Positions 10,801 to 18,913 of a stretch of 64,000 bases of DNA are shown here, piece after piece. The position numbers were made by a program, and so were the translations under genes. The notes beneath the pieces are model-generated. The model worked only from the letters and a program-made list of their open reading frames with translations, did not search any database and was not told where the DNA came from. Numbering within the stretch: the stretch's first letter is position 1; each line of letters starts with the position of its first letter. The DNA comes from Postechiella marina (lineage in GTDB: Bacteria; Bacteroidota; Bacteroidia; Flavobacteriales; Flavobacteriaceae): assembly GCF_039538365.1 (NCBI RefSeq), contig NZ_BAABCA010000001.1:1-64000 (forward strand), written 5' to 3'.

Positions 10801-11905
10801 TTTGCTCTGTAAAAGTGTAGTTTGCATTTGCATCGTTTTCAAAATATACATTAGCTTCTCCTTCAGGAAAAGATTCTTTAAACCCATTAACAACAAATAA
10901 ATCTTCATCACCATCCAAATCAAAATCAGAAAAGGTACAACCCCAACTCCAGCCAGTTTTTAAAACACCTTTAGTTTCTGCTAGTTCTGTAAAAGTGTTA
11001 TCACCATTGTTAGAGAATAAAAGATTCTTGTTTATATCGGTAACATACATGTCAAAATTACCATCGTTATTATAATCGCCTATGGTTATTCCCATATAGT
11101 TGGCACTTCTAGCCATATCGTATTTTAACGATTGATCTTCAAAAATACTTCCAAATTTATTTATGTATAACTCGTTAGGAATAAAAAAATCGTTAGTAAC
11201 ATATAAATCCATCCAATTATCATTATTAAAATCAAATGGCATACTCATATAAGATTGATTCATGCTGTTTACATTATAAAATACAGAACGATCTTCAAAG
11301 GTTCCGTCTCCTTTGTTCATATATAATATATTACCATCGCATCCATTCCAAACAGAAATATATAAGTCTATTAAACCATCATTATTGGCATCAAACCAAG
11401 TAGCACCAGCATTACTACATTCGTTTCGTTTTTTTATTTTAGCTTGTGTTGTTGTTTCTGTAAAAGTTCCATTTCCATTATTACGAAATAATTGTACTTT
11501 AAATGCATGTGTAAAAAAGATGTCTGGAAAGCCATCATTGTCATAATCGCCCCAAGACACTCCATATTTAATACCGTCTAGATAACCATTGTCTTTACTC
11601 TCTTCTGTTGAAGGAAATAGGTTATTTAATCCAGAAGTAGTAGTGACATCTGTGAATGTACCATCGTTATTGTTTCTAAATAATTTGCTTTTCCCTTTTT
11701 CTTCATTAATATTATCTTGGGCTTTGGCAACTACAAATAAATCAAGGTCATTATCACCATCATAATCTGCTACAGCTACACCATTATTTTCGCCTATATT
11801 GGTTAGTTTAGCAATACGCTCGATGCGTTTAAATGTTTGTGAAAAAGATTTTAAACTAAATAAAACAATAATAAAAAAAAGTAAGCAGTTGTTTAGTTGT
11901 TTCAT
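7892..11905 (-). CDS. T9SS-exported fusion: FG-GAP/ASPIC-UnbV repeats plus vanadium-haloperoxidase-like domain
   Basis: This is a 1337-residue multidomain exported protein. After a signal peptide (SLKSFSQ), about residues 30-420 carry FG-GAP/VCBS propeller repeats with Ca-binding loops such as DYDGDNDLDLFV and DYDNDGFPDIFF. An ASPIC/UnbV domain (about 425-515) and a Cys-rich CTDPNSCSYNPNA motif (about 525) follow, then an Ig-like segment. Residues 635-1255 resemble vanadium-dependent haloperoxidases and the type 2 PAP phosphatase superfamily: the phrase VARIWNEALLHAIRNDYARPT, SGHS with His1153, and SRIWGGIHPPADDIPG with Arg1216, His1222, Asp1226. A T9SS type A sorting domain ends the protein (KVYPNPLNS, TTGVYILKINN). 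The domain could oxidise halides with peroxide or hydrolyse phosphate esters; sequence alone does not decide. A terminator stands just upstream, so it may have its own promoter. Confidence 0.82.
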   Translation of the reverse strand: MKQLNNCLLFFIIVLFSLKSFSQTFKRIERIAKLTNIGENNGVAVADYDGDNDLDLFVVAKAQDNINEEKGKSKLFRNNNDGTFTDVTTTSGLNNLFPSTEESKDNGYLDGIKYGVSWGDYDNDGFPDIFFTHAFKVQLFRNNGNGTFTETTTQAKIKKRNECSNAGATWFDANNDGLIDLYISVWNGCDGNILYMNKGDGTFEDRSVFYNVNSMNQSYMSMPFDFNNDNWMDLYVTNDFFIPNELYINKFGSIFEDQSLKYDMARSANYMGITIGDYNNDGNFDMYVTDINKNLLFSNNGDNTFTELAETKGVLKTGWSWGCTFSDFDLDGDEDLFVVNGFKESFPEGEANVYFENDANANYTFTEQTSKVGLGAITMGFAVTPFDYDNDGDLDLFVSNSNKESYFYQNTTINENSTQNPHWFKVILEGTTSNRNAIGASVSITTNNGSLHRYASGVGFLSQSIQPLHFGLDNATSISEIKIKWPSGLIETYNNLPIDATIKVIEGNNYEVVDTTQGVKIKGCTDPNSCSYNPNAVEDDGSCTYMDGAVINGNTTSGYLNIETYTYNKNTNSSVQWYVTGGEILEGQNTETIKVQWHLEAKGQVSIIESGLTCTTKKIDADVNLSIANTSPKRSVARIWNEALLHAIRNDYARPTVHARNLFHTSIALYDAWSIFNSKARTYLLGNKVHGYSNNFNGFATEENIDKAKEKAMSYAAYRLLSHRFKNSPGQLESQSTFDFIMADLGYPTDYKSIDYSSGNPAALGNYIAKTILEYGKTDKSNEIDHYKNKHYTPTNTPLIPALPGINKNINPNRWQQLSLFQFIDQSGNLISENTPDFLSPEWGAVHPFSLINENKNIYNKDGNEYIVYHDPNEPPMLNLSQNNASSDAYKWGFSMVSIWSSHLDPSDNIIWDISPKSIGNINLNEVPTNFDDFIDFYKSTDGGDISKGHNINPYTNAPYKEQLVPRGDYTRVLAEFWADGPDSETPPGHWFTLLNYVSDHSLLVKKLNGKGDILNNLEWDVKAYFLMGGTMHDAAITAWGIKGWYDYIRPISAIRYMAKLGQSTNAELENYHIAGIPLKEGYIETVNPGDALEGANKEHLGKIKLYTWRGHKYIQNTKTDNAGVGWILAENWWPYQRPSFVTPPFAGYVSGHSTYSRAAAEVMTLLTGDEFFPGGYGEFIAKKDEFLVFEEGPSVDVKLQWATYRDASDQCSLSRIWGGIHPPADDIPGRIIGEQIGINAYNFGVKYFDGKTTIPNQDSSFQKVYPNPLNSNFINITNTSENDIFQLIDLKGSFLNFERKTYNETTKTTQLNLSKSLTTGVYILKINNKTKLIVKK

Positions 11906-11968
11906 AAGCTTGTAAGTTATAATGTAATAAAACTTAAAGTTTAATATATTAAAATTTAAGTTAATAAT

Positions 11969-12000
11969 AAAAGCCTATTTGAAAATTCAAATAGGCTTTT
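11969..12000 (-). terminator. Intrinsic terminator of the susC1-susD1-SGBP1 operon
   Basis: A perfect 15-bp inverted repeat with a 2-base loop has the core GCCTATTTGAA/TTCAAATAGGC. It is flanked by A runs on the left, which read as T on the minus strand. It begins 26 bases past the stop codon of the glycan-binding lipoprotein gene and separates it from the fusion gene. Confidence 0.88.
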
Positions 12001-12025
12001 AAAAGTTGTAAGTTTAGCCTTTTGT

Positions 12026-13660
12026 TTATGGCCTTAATTCTTCTTTTACTAAATAAAAGTCGTCATAATATATTACAGCATCACTGGCTGAATTACCATC
12101 AATAATAGCTCTAAACATTATTTGAGATATTGGTTGACTTTGCTTCCATGTAATAGTAAATTCATTCCAAACTCCTTGTTGTTCAGTTCCGTTGCTATAG
12201 TTTGTCCAACCTTGTTGAGTCCAGTTTTGAATAAAAAAGAATCCAGATCTAGCTGTTGGAGATACTACAGAACCAGGCTTAATATATCTTTTATATTTAA
12301 AGATGTAATTTGCATCAGGATCTAGAATAATTGGTTGAGAAAGCACAGCTGCTGGTTGTACATTAGCTTCTCCTGGTACTATTGTAGCTTTTATACTATA
12401 GCTACCAGTAGATGCTTGTTCAGAACTAACTTCAACAGTGCCTTTGTTGTCACCATGAATTCCCCAACTATCGCTTCCTTGAAAACCAAAGTCTTCTGCG
12501 CCTTGTACTCCAATAGGTAGTAAGTTAACATCATGCATGTTTACAGGCACATCTGTAAAAGATACCGGAGTACGTGTATCTGTAGATTCTATACCACTAC
12601 CATCTAGTAGTGTAACTGTTATTACATCTGGTCTATAAATAGGTTCTGTTAATTTAATATCTAAAAAAGTAGAGTCATCTGCATTAATAGAAACAGATTC
12701 TATATTAAATACTATATCGTTTACTTTTACTTCAAAGAAAGATTCTTTGTTAAAAAATGGTGCAAACTCTCCGTTAAAAGGAATCTTAATAGTTTCGTCT
12801 TCTTGTTCGTTTATGTTTCCTGTTAAAACAAACGGTTGAGACGAAGGTATTACTTTTACAGGTCTGCTTATTATAAGTCTGTCGCTATCTGCAGGAATAT
12901 TTTCTCCAGATCTAGATACTGTAATTCCTGCTTGAAAAGTTCCTAGTTTTTTGAAAACTAAGTTAGCAACTTCTTGGTTTCCTGATGCCACTGTTTCAGG
13001 TTCTGCGCCTTCAGTAGGAAATGTTCTTGCCCACCAAAATCTAGTTGTTGGTTCTCCTATTGTTGTTTTATCTGTAAATTCTAAGGTGTCTCCAGCTTCA
13101 ACATAAATAGTATCTGTACTTTCTAAATCTAATAAAACATTAGCTTGTCTTACTTCAATTTCTGGAACAATAGTATCATAAACTTTAACTGTTAGGGTAG
13201 TGTCTATAACCCATTTTCCGTTTATTTCCTCGGCTTCCATAGTGTATGCGCTACCATTTTGAAAACCTCTAAAAGCTACATACTCGTCAAAAATATTAAA
13301 CATTCTTACTTTTTGTAATCCAGATTTTTTAAAGTAAACATTTATAGTTTTATCTGTAGAAGTTGTATCTCCAGGGTTAATAATTCGTGTTTCATATAAT
13401 GAAGAAGAATCTCTAAATGTAAATGGTCCTTCTATAAAGAAGTTACCTTCGCCTATAGTCCATTCATGATGAGAGTAATTTTGCGATAAGTTGGCAAAAG
13501 TAATATAATCATAAATGTTAATTTCTAAAGCTTGTTGACCTAAACTATGGTATAGTCCAACATCATAAAAGCTATTTGGTGCATCGTAATCGTCGTCCTG
13601 ACATCCAAAAAAGGCTGTAGTTAGAACAACTGCAATTAAATATATTTTTTTCATTTTCAA
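12026..13660 (-). CDS. Surface glycan-binding lipoprotein (SusE/SGBP-like), PUL arm 1
   Basis: This 544-residue lipoprotein is the third gene of a SusC-SusD-SGBP operon. The lipobox is AFFGC with Cys20, followed by an acidic QDDD stretch that fits surface export. The N-terminal half holds Ig/PKD-like domains. The phrase EWTIGEGNFFIEGPF has a counterpart in the right arm's lipoprotein (EWSIPDNAFFLEGPI), so the two are paralogues. The C-terminal 150 residues (from about 395) look like a CBM4/9-type jelly roll (SWGIHGDNKGTVEVSSEQ, YYDDFYLV). By analogy with the Sus system it should capture polysaccharide at the outer surface and pass it to SusCD. No catalytic signature is visible. It lies 6 bases after susD1. 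Confidence 0.85.
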   Translation of the reverse strand: MKMKKIYLIAVVLTTAFFGCQDDDYDAPNSFYDVGLYHSLGQQALEINIYDYITFANLSQNYSHHEWTIGEGNFFIEGPFTFRDSSSLYETRIINPGDTTSTDKTINVYFKKSGLQKVRMFNIFDEYVAFRGFQNGSAYTMEAEEINGKWVIDTTLTVKVYDTIVPEIEVRQANVLLDLESTDTIYVEAGDTLEFTDKTTIGEPTTRFWWARTFPTEGAEPETVASGNQEVANLVFKKLGTFQAGITVSRSGENIPADSDRLIISRPVKVIPSSQPFVLTGNINEQEDETIKIPFNGEFAPFFNKESFFEVKVNDIVFNIESVSINADDSTFLDIKLTEPIYRPDVITVTLLDGSGIESTDTRTPVSFTDVPVNMHDVNLLPIGVQGAEDFGFQGSDSWGIHGDNKGTVEVSSEQASTGSYSIKATIVPGEANVQPAAVLSQPIILDPDANYIFKYKRYIKPGSVVSPTARSGFFFIQNWTQQGWTNYSNGTEQQGVWNEFTITWKQSQPISQIMFRAIIDGNSASDAVIYYDDFYLVKEELRP

Positions 13661-13666
13661 TCTTTT

Positions 13667-15442
13667 TTATTTATACAAATCTGGGTTAGCAATTACTTCG
13701 CTATTTGGTATTGGCCAATATGCGTGCTCTGACTCATTATAGTTAACTGCTGCTTCTTGGAATTCATCCCAGTCTGGTGTATCATCATTAGGAGATGCAG
13801 GATCTATTTCATCACAAAGCGCTCCCCACTTCCAAATTAAGGTTCCTTCTTCATTTTCTATTTGAAATGAAGTTCCTGTGTATTTTCTAGCAGCTAACTC
13901 TTGAAAACGTTGCTTTTTAATGCCCCATCTTCTAAGATCTATATTTCTATCTCCACCAGGACCCTCGCAAGATAATTCTAATGGGTATTCAACATGTCTT
14001 AAATGCTCGGTTAAATTTGTTGCATTATAGCTTACGTTATCATGGTCGTTTGTTGGGTATTCTCCAGAACCAACAGGTCCTAATAATTGTAATGCAGAAC
14101 GTCTTCTTACTTTATTTATATATAGTAAAGCTTCGTCGATGTCTCCCATTTCTATTTGAGTCTCAGCATAGTTTAAGTATATTTCTCCTAAACGTAACAA
14201 TCTTTCGTTTACACCAGAAATTGTTGTACCATCTGTACCTTCAACTTCTCTTTCAGAGCCTGCAAGGTCCCAGTTGGTGTGCTTTCTCCAAAAACAAGTC
14301 ATTTTTACATTAAAACTAGCTCCTAAACCTGTTTTAGGTGCTCCGTAGTATGTCATATCATCGTCATCAGCTATTGCTACAGACCATGAAGTTCTCAAGC
14401 TATATTTTCTAAATGCTTCTGTACCGTCTTCTAAAGTAATTTTGTTTCTATTATCAGAATAATCTAAAGGATCGTTTCTATACTCTTGAATTAACCAGTT
14501 TGCAACTACACCACCAAACCATGTTCCAGAGCCTCCAGTAAGTAGTTGATTTATATTAGCATTTGAAGCAGAAGATTTTCCATCTAGTCTTGATAATGTA
14601 TAAACTATTTCTAAAATAGATTCTTCGTTTAACTCATCCATAGTAGTAAAGTTACTGCCTATGTTTGGTGTTAAAGAATATCCATAATCATCAATTACTC
14701 GTTTTAAATATGTTGCAGCAGTAGGAAAGTTTCCTTCATATAAATATGATTGACCTAATAATGCTACAGCAGCACCAGAGGTTACTCTACCTACTTGAGA
14801 TTCGTTGTTTCCATCAACCCATGTTGCAGGCAGGTTAGAAGCAGCGTATTCTAGATCGTCTCGATAAAATGTTAGGATTTCTTCAGATGTATTTACCGGT
14901 TTGTAATACCCAGTTTCTGAAGTAGGAACTTCTGACCATAATGGAACAGAACCACCGTTATAATGGTTATGAAGATTAAAGTAAGCAAATCCTCTTAAAA
15001 ATCTAGCTTGTGCTAAAATCTCGGTGTTCTCTTGCTCTGAGTCTTCATTACCATAAGTTCCTGCTAATTTTTCTGCAGCAGCAATAACTTGATTAGCTCT
15101 AAAAATAGTAGTATATAGACTAGACCATTTTTCTACAACAGCTGTGCTCGCCTCGTTAAATGTTTGTTGGTAGTATATATTTGTATTATTTGGTCTTTGG
15201 TAACCATTAGCCCAAGCATAGTCTGAACGAGCTAACTCATCTACTAATCTATAATTATTAGGGTTAGAGTAGGCGTCGTAAACCGCTATTATTCCATACC
15301 TAAGGTCTTGTATATCGTTCCAGAATGTAGCTGGAGATATATTGTTTGGATTATCTTGTTCAAGAAAATCGTCTTTACATCCTACCATAGCTAAGCAAAA
15401 GGCCATGATTAGAACGATTTTATTATTCAATATTTTTTTCAT
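13667..15442 (-). CDS. susD: SusD/RagB-family nutrient-binding outer membrane lipoprotein, PUL arm 1
   Basis: SusD proteins form the lid over the SusC pore and bind oligosaccharides. The 591-residue protein has a type II signal peptide (lipobox AMVGC, Cys22) and the typical N-terminal start FLEQDNPNNISPATFWN. The RagB/SusD alpha-helical core follows, with the phrase ARFLRGFAYFNLHNHYNGG, and the C-terminal signature RLLRLGEIYLNYAETQIE...INKVRRRS. It ends with AYWPIPNSEVIANPDLYK, a standard SusD ending. It lies 12 bases after susC1. The product family is certain; the ligand is inferred from the nearby GH29 and GH2 enzymes. Confidence 0.95.
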   Translation of the reverse strand: MKKILNNKIVLIMAFCLAMVGCKDDFLEQDNPNNISPATFWNDIQDLRYGIIAVYDAYSNPNNYRLVDELARSDYAWANGYQRPNNTNIYYQQTFNEASTAVVEKWSSLYTTIFRANQVIAAAEKLAGTYGNEDSEQENTEILAQARFLRGFAYFNLHNHYNGGSVPLWSEVPTSETGYYKPVNTSEEILTFYRDDLEYAASNLPATWVDGNNESQVGRVTSGAAVALLGQSYLYEGNFPTAATYLKRVIDDYGYSLTPNIGSNFTTMDELNEESILEIVYTLSRLDGKSSASNANINQLLTGGSGTWFGGVVANWLIQEYRNDPLDYSDNRNKITLEDGTEAFRKYSLRTSWSVAIADDDDMTYYGAPKTGLGASFNVKMTCFWRKHTNWDLAGSEREVEGTDGTTISGVNERLLRLGEIYLNYAETQIEMGDIDEALLYINKVRRRSALQLLGPVGSGEYPTNDHDNVSYNATNLTEHLRHVEYPLELSCEGPGGDRNIDLRRWGIKKQRFQELAARKYTGTSFQIENEEGTLIWKWGALCDEIDPASPNDDTPDWDEFQEAAVNYNESEHAYWPIPNSEVIANPDLYK

Positions 15443-15454
15443 AATCTTTTTTTT

Positions 15455-18400
15455 TTAGAATTGAAGTTGGAAACCTGCTCTTATTTGAGAACTAATAGGG
15501 TAAGTACCTTTATCAATACCTCTAGTACTTAAACCATTATTACCAACTTCTGGATCAAATCCGTCGTATTTGGTAAGGGTCAAAATGTTTTGTCCAGTTA
15601 CATAAAAACGTAATTTAGATAAACCTATTTTTTCAATTTTACGTTTAGGAATTGTGTAACCTAAAGTAATGTTACGAAGTCTAGCAAAAGTACCATCTTC
15701 TAACCAATAATCATTTCTACCTCTAACATTATTATCTGTCGTAGAGCCTCTAAATACAGGTATTTGAGATGTAGGGTTTTGTGGAGACCATTGGTAAACT
15801 AAATCTTGGTGATTACCTTCTTGGTAAGCATAAGCTTTATTTCCATTCATAATTTCTCCTCCAACAGAAGCATACCATTGCATAGAAAAGTCTACACCTT
15901 TATACCATGTATTAAAGTTGAAACCCATTTCGAATTCTGGAGTACCGCTACCAGAGTATTGTCTGTCATTTATATCTATAACACCATCTCCTGCATCAGC
16001 TACACCATCGTTGTCTGTATCAACTGTTAAAGCATCTACTAGTCTTAAATCTCCTAATCTAGCATTACTGTTAGGGAATTCTTCTAAGTATTCAGCTAAT
16101 TCAGCATCAGTTTGAATAACTCCGTTAGTTTTTATAAGCATAAATGCACCAGCTTCCATTCCTTCTGCTAAAACAGAAACAGCATCTCTATCGTTAGATG
16201 TTCCAGAAATTGTACTATCATCAAAATAGATTAACTTATTAGTATCTGCCATTTTAGTTATAGTGTTTTCATTTTTTGTAAAAGTTACACCAGCATTCCA
16301 TGACCATTTACCTTTATGACGGTAATTAGCAGCTAATTCTACACCTTGATTAACCATGTCTCCAACGTTTAATACTACTTCTGCATTTTGGCCTGTGCCA
16401 CCACCAACAGTAGGAGGGAGTAGTACAGAGAATAGCATATCTCTTTTATTTGTTCTATAAATATCTGAAGTAAAAGTTAATTTATTGTTGAAAAATGCTA
16501 AATCATATCCAAAGTTAGTTGAAACAGAAGTTTCCCATTTAACATCTTCGTTGGCAAAGCCTTCTTGAATAGCTCCATTAATTAAGCTATCGTCTCCGTT
16601 ACCAAAAAGGTAATCGTTTTCTAGAACAATAGTAGGTTGGTAGCTATAATCTTGAATACCTTGGTTACCTGTAGTACCATGACTTGCTCTAATTTTGAAA
16701 GAAGATACAGTTCCTTTTAATTGTTGCCAGAAATCTTCGTCTGACACATTCCATCCAAGAGAAAAAGAAGGGAAAATACCCCAAGGATCTTTTCTAAATC
16801 TTGAAGATCCATCTCTACGTATACTACCACTAAATAAGTATTTACCTTGATAGTTGTATTGTACTCTACCTAACATACCTATAAGAGTATTTACTCTATC
16901 TTGCGTCCAACGGTTATTTCCAGAACCAGCTTCAGGGTCTTCTAATGCGTTGTTTAAAACTGTTATGTCGTTGTCGAATAAATCGTAACGTCTTGCGAAA
17001 AACTGAGAATACGAATACTCCTCAGCAGAATAAACCCCTGTTAAAGTAAAGTTATGGTCTCCAAAACTCTTTTTATAAGTTAAAATGTTTTCTAAAGTTT
17101 TCTTTTTAGATAAATTACTTTCATTATATATTTGAGCTCTTTGTTGTGATGGAACTTCATTACCTTCCCAATCGTAAGCAGTAAACTTTGGATTTATTCT
17201 TATTCTAGTACCATTGTTTCTACTTACAGACCCTCTAGATGTAAATTTTAAATTTTTATTAAAATTGTAAGTTAAACTTAAGCTACCATCAAAATAATCG
17301 TTTTGAGCATTATCTGTTTGTAGTAATCTATACCCTAAATAAGATATATTAGCTGCTCCAGATCCATCACCACTTTCTGTAGTTTCTTCTATACTAGGGT
17401 CTATTGCTGTTTGGTAAGCATCAAACCTTATAATTTCTTTTGTTAAACCCCAAGGAGAATATTCACGATCTTCCATTCTAAACGAAATCCCTGTTTTAAT
17501 ATCCCATTTTCCTTTTGAGTATGTTGTGTTAGATCTTACGTTAAAACGCTCTAAACCAGATTTAATTATAGCTCCTTCTTGGTTAAAAAAGTTTGCAGTA
17601 ATGTTGTATGCTAATCCGTCTTTACCACCAGATACATTTAAACTGTGATTTTGTATAGGGGCATTGTCATTTTGTACAACGTCTTCTAAACTGTTATTGT
17701 TTGCTAATTGATGAGCTGCACGCTCTATAGTAGTCCATGTGTTACCAAAAACTCTTCCTTGTTGTGCATACGATAATAAAAATTGGCTATACCATCTATC
17801 TTCAGATTCCATTAAAGGTGTTCCAGAAGTAATGCTTTGAATACCATAGTAGCTATTAATATTAACCTTCATTTGGCCAATTTTACCTTTTTTAGTTGTA
17901 ATTAAAATTACACCAGCAGCACCTCTAGTACCATAAATAGCTGTAGAAGCAGCATCTTTAAGTACATCTACGGTTTCAATTTCTGAGATACTTAATTTAG
18001 GATCGCTTTCAAAAGGAATACCATCTACCACATATAATGGTGAGTTAGCACCAAAAACAGAGGTTAAACCACGAATTTGCACATTCGCTTCAGAACCTGG
18101 CTCTCCAGAACTAGATGTAACAGAAACACCTGCTATTTGTCCTTGTAAGGCAGAACCTAAATCAGACGTTGCAGTATTCATAATATCTTCTGCTTTAACT
18201 TGTGCTACAGCCCCAGTTATTTCTTTTTTAGTTTGTGTTCCGTATCCAACTACTACAACTTCGTCTAGTGTAGATAAATCTTCTTTTAAAGAAACGTTAA
18301 TTAAAGTTTGGCTACCAACAGTAACTTCTTTGGTAACATAACCTAAATAACTAAAAACAAGTACATCTTGAGGTTTTGCTGAAAGCAAAAAATTACCGTC

Positions 18401-18613
18401 AAAATCTGTTACCGCTCCAGTTGCAGTTCCTTTAACTATTATACTAGCTCCAGCTAAAGGCTCGCCTTCTCCTCCAGATACTACACCACTTATTGTAGCA
18501 GATTGGGCTTGAACGACGTTTGTGCTAATTATGCATATTAATGCAAAGAAGCACAACTTGAGTTGCGACTTTTTAAATCGCACCCTTTCAAGTAATTTGA
18601 TTTTCATATTCAT
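15455..18613 (-). CDS. susC: SusC/RagA-family TonB-linked outer membrane transporter, PUL arm 1
   Basis: This 1052-residue outer membrane transporter imports oligosaccharides with SusD. An extended basic N-terminus precedes the signal peptide (VVQAQ). Next come a carboxypeptidase regulatory-like domain (GVVSGGEGEPLAGASIIVKG), the SusC signature LDEVVVVGYGTQ, and a plug domain with IRGLTSVFGANSPLYVVDG and DVLKDAASTAIYGTRGAAGV. A 22-strand-type barrel follows and ends in an aromatic residue (GFQLQF). It is first in its operon. It is clearly paralogous to the right-arm SusC; both end in LSTRGIDKG.YP.SSQ.-AG.QLQF. Confidence 0.96.
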   Translation of the reverse strand: MNMKIKLLERVRFKKSQLKLCFFALICIISTNVVQAQSATISGVVSGGEGEPLAGASIIVKGTATGAVTDFDGNFLLSAKPQDVLVFSYLGYVTKEVTVGSQTLINVSLKEDLSTLDEVVVVGYGTQTKKEITGAVAQVKAEDIMNTATSDLGSALQGQIAGVSVTSSSGEPGSEANVQIRGLTSVFGANSPLYVVDGIPFESDPKLSISEIETVDVLKDAASTAIYGTRGAAGVILITTKKGKIGQMKVNINSYYGIQSITSGTPLMESEDRWYSQFLLSYAQQGRVFGNTWTTIERAAHQLANNNSLEDVVQNDNAPIQNHSLNVSGGKDGLAYNITANFFNQEGAIIKSGLERFNVRSNTTYSKGKWDIKTGISFRMEDREYSPWGLTKEIIRFDAYQTAIDPSIEETTESGDGSGAANISYLGYRLLQTDNAQNDYFDGSLSLTYNFNKNLKFTSRGSVSRNNGTRIRINPKFTAYDWEGNEVPSQQRAQIYNESNLSKKKTLENILTYKKSFGDHNFTLTGVYSAEEYSYSQFFARRYDLFDNDITVLNNALEDPEAGSGNNRWTQDRVNTLIGMLGRVQYNYQGKYLFSGSIRRDGSSRFRKDPWGIFPSFSLGWNVSDEDFWQQLKGTVSSFKIRASHGTTGNQGIQDYSYQPTIVLENDYLFGNGDDSLINGAIQEGFANEDVKWETSVSTNFGYDLAFFNNKLTFTSDIYRTNKRDMLFSVLLPPTVGGGTGQNAEVVLNVGDMVNQGVELAANYRHKGKWSWNAGVTFTKNENTITKMADTNKLIYFDDSTISGTSNDRDAVSVLAEGMEAGAFMLIKTNGVIQTDAELAEYLEEFPNSNARLGDLRLVDALTVDTDNDGVADAGDGVIDINDRQYSGSGTPEFEMGFNFNTWYKGVDFSMQWYASVGGEIMNGNKAYAYQEGNHQDLVYQWSPQNPTSQIPVFRGSTTDNNVRGRNDYWLEDGTFARLRNITLGYTIPKRKIEKIGLSKLRFYVTGQNILTLTKYDGFDPEVGNNGLSTRGIDKGTYPISSQIRAGFQLQF

Positions 18614-18683
18614 TTTAGTTTTAAATTAGTTTATAGGTTACAAATATGAATATATTTCAAGTTTTCTAGGGAAACTGAGGTGT

Positions 18684-18833
18684 AAAAAACTAAAACAATC
18701 GTATAAATTTAATAAGGGTTGACTTGGTTTTGGTTTATTAAATGCTTGATTTTTAGTATTTTATTTTTAATGTCAAGTCTCGGTCTAGTAAGAATCGTAT
18801 TAGTTGTTTTAGTTTTTATTAGTTGGATTAGAG
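18684..18833 (-). promoter_or_regulatory. Candidate control region upstream of susC1
   Basis: The 300 bases between susC1 and the HTCS1 gene hold no ORF but show structure. A 14-base inverted repeat has AAAAACTAAAACAA within 18684-18698 and TTGTTTTAGTTTTT at 18804-18817. Each arm sits beside the hexamer TCGTAT (18699-18704 and 18795-18800). Just outside, 18815-18833 (TTTATTAGTTGGATTAGAG) matches a block upstream of the second GH2 gene with one gap and one mismatch. HTCS regulators bind upstream of susC genes, so this is a candidate operator zone; the assignment is inferred. Confidence 0.4.
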
Positions 18834-18843
18834 TACGGTAAAT

Positions 18844-18885
18844 ATTATAAAAAAACCTTTTAAATTTAAGAGGTTTTTTTATAAT
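18844..18885 (-). terminator. Terminator downstream of the HTCS1 gene
   Basis: A long A/T-rich inverted repeat has a 15-bp perfect outer stem (arms 18844-18858 and 18871-18885) with CCT/AGG at its core. It includes runs of seven A and seven T. It begins 29 bases past the HTCS1 stop codon. Confidence 0.8.
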
Positions 18886-18913
18886 ATGGTGGTTGTTTAA
18901 GGGCTAAATATAA

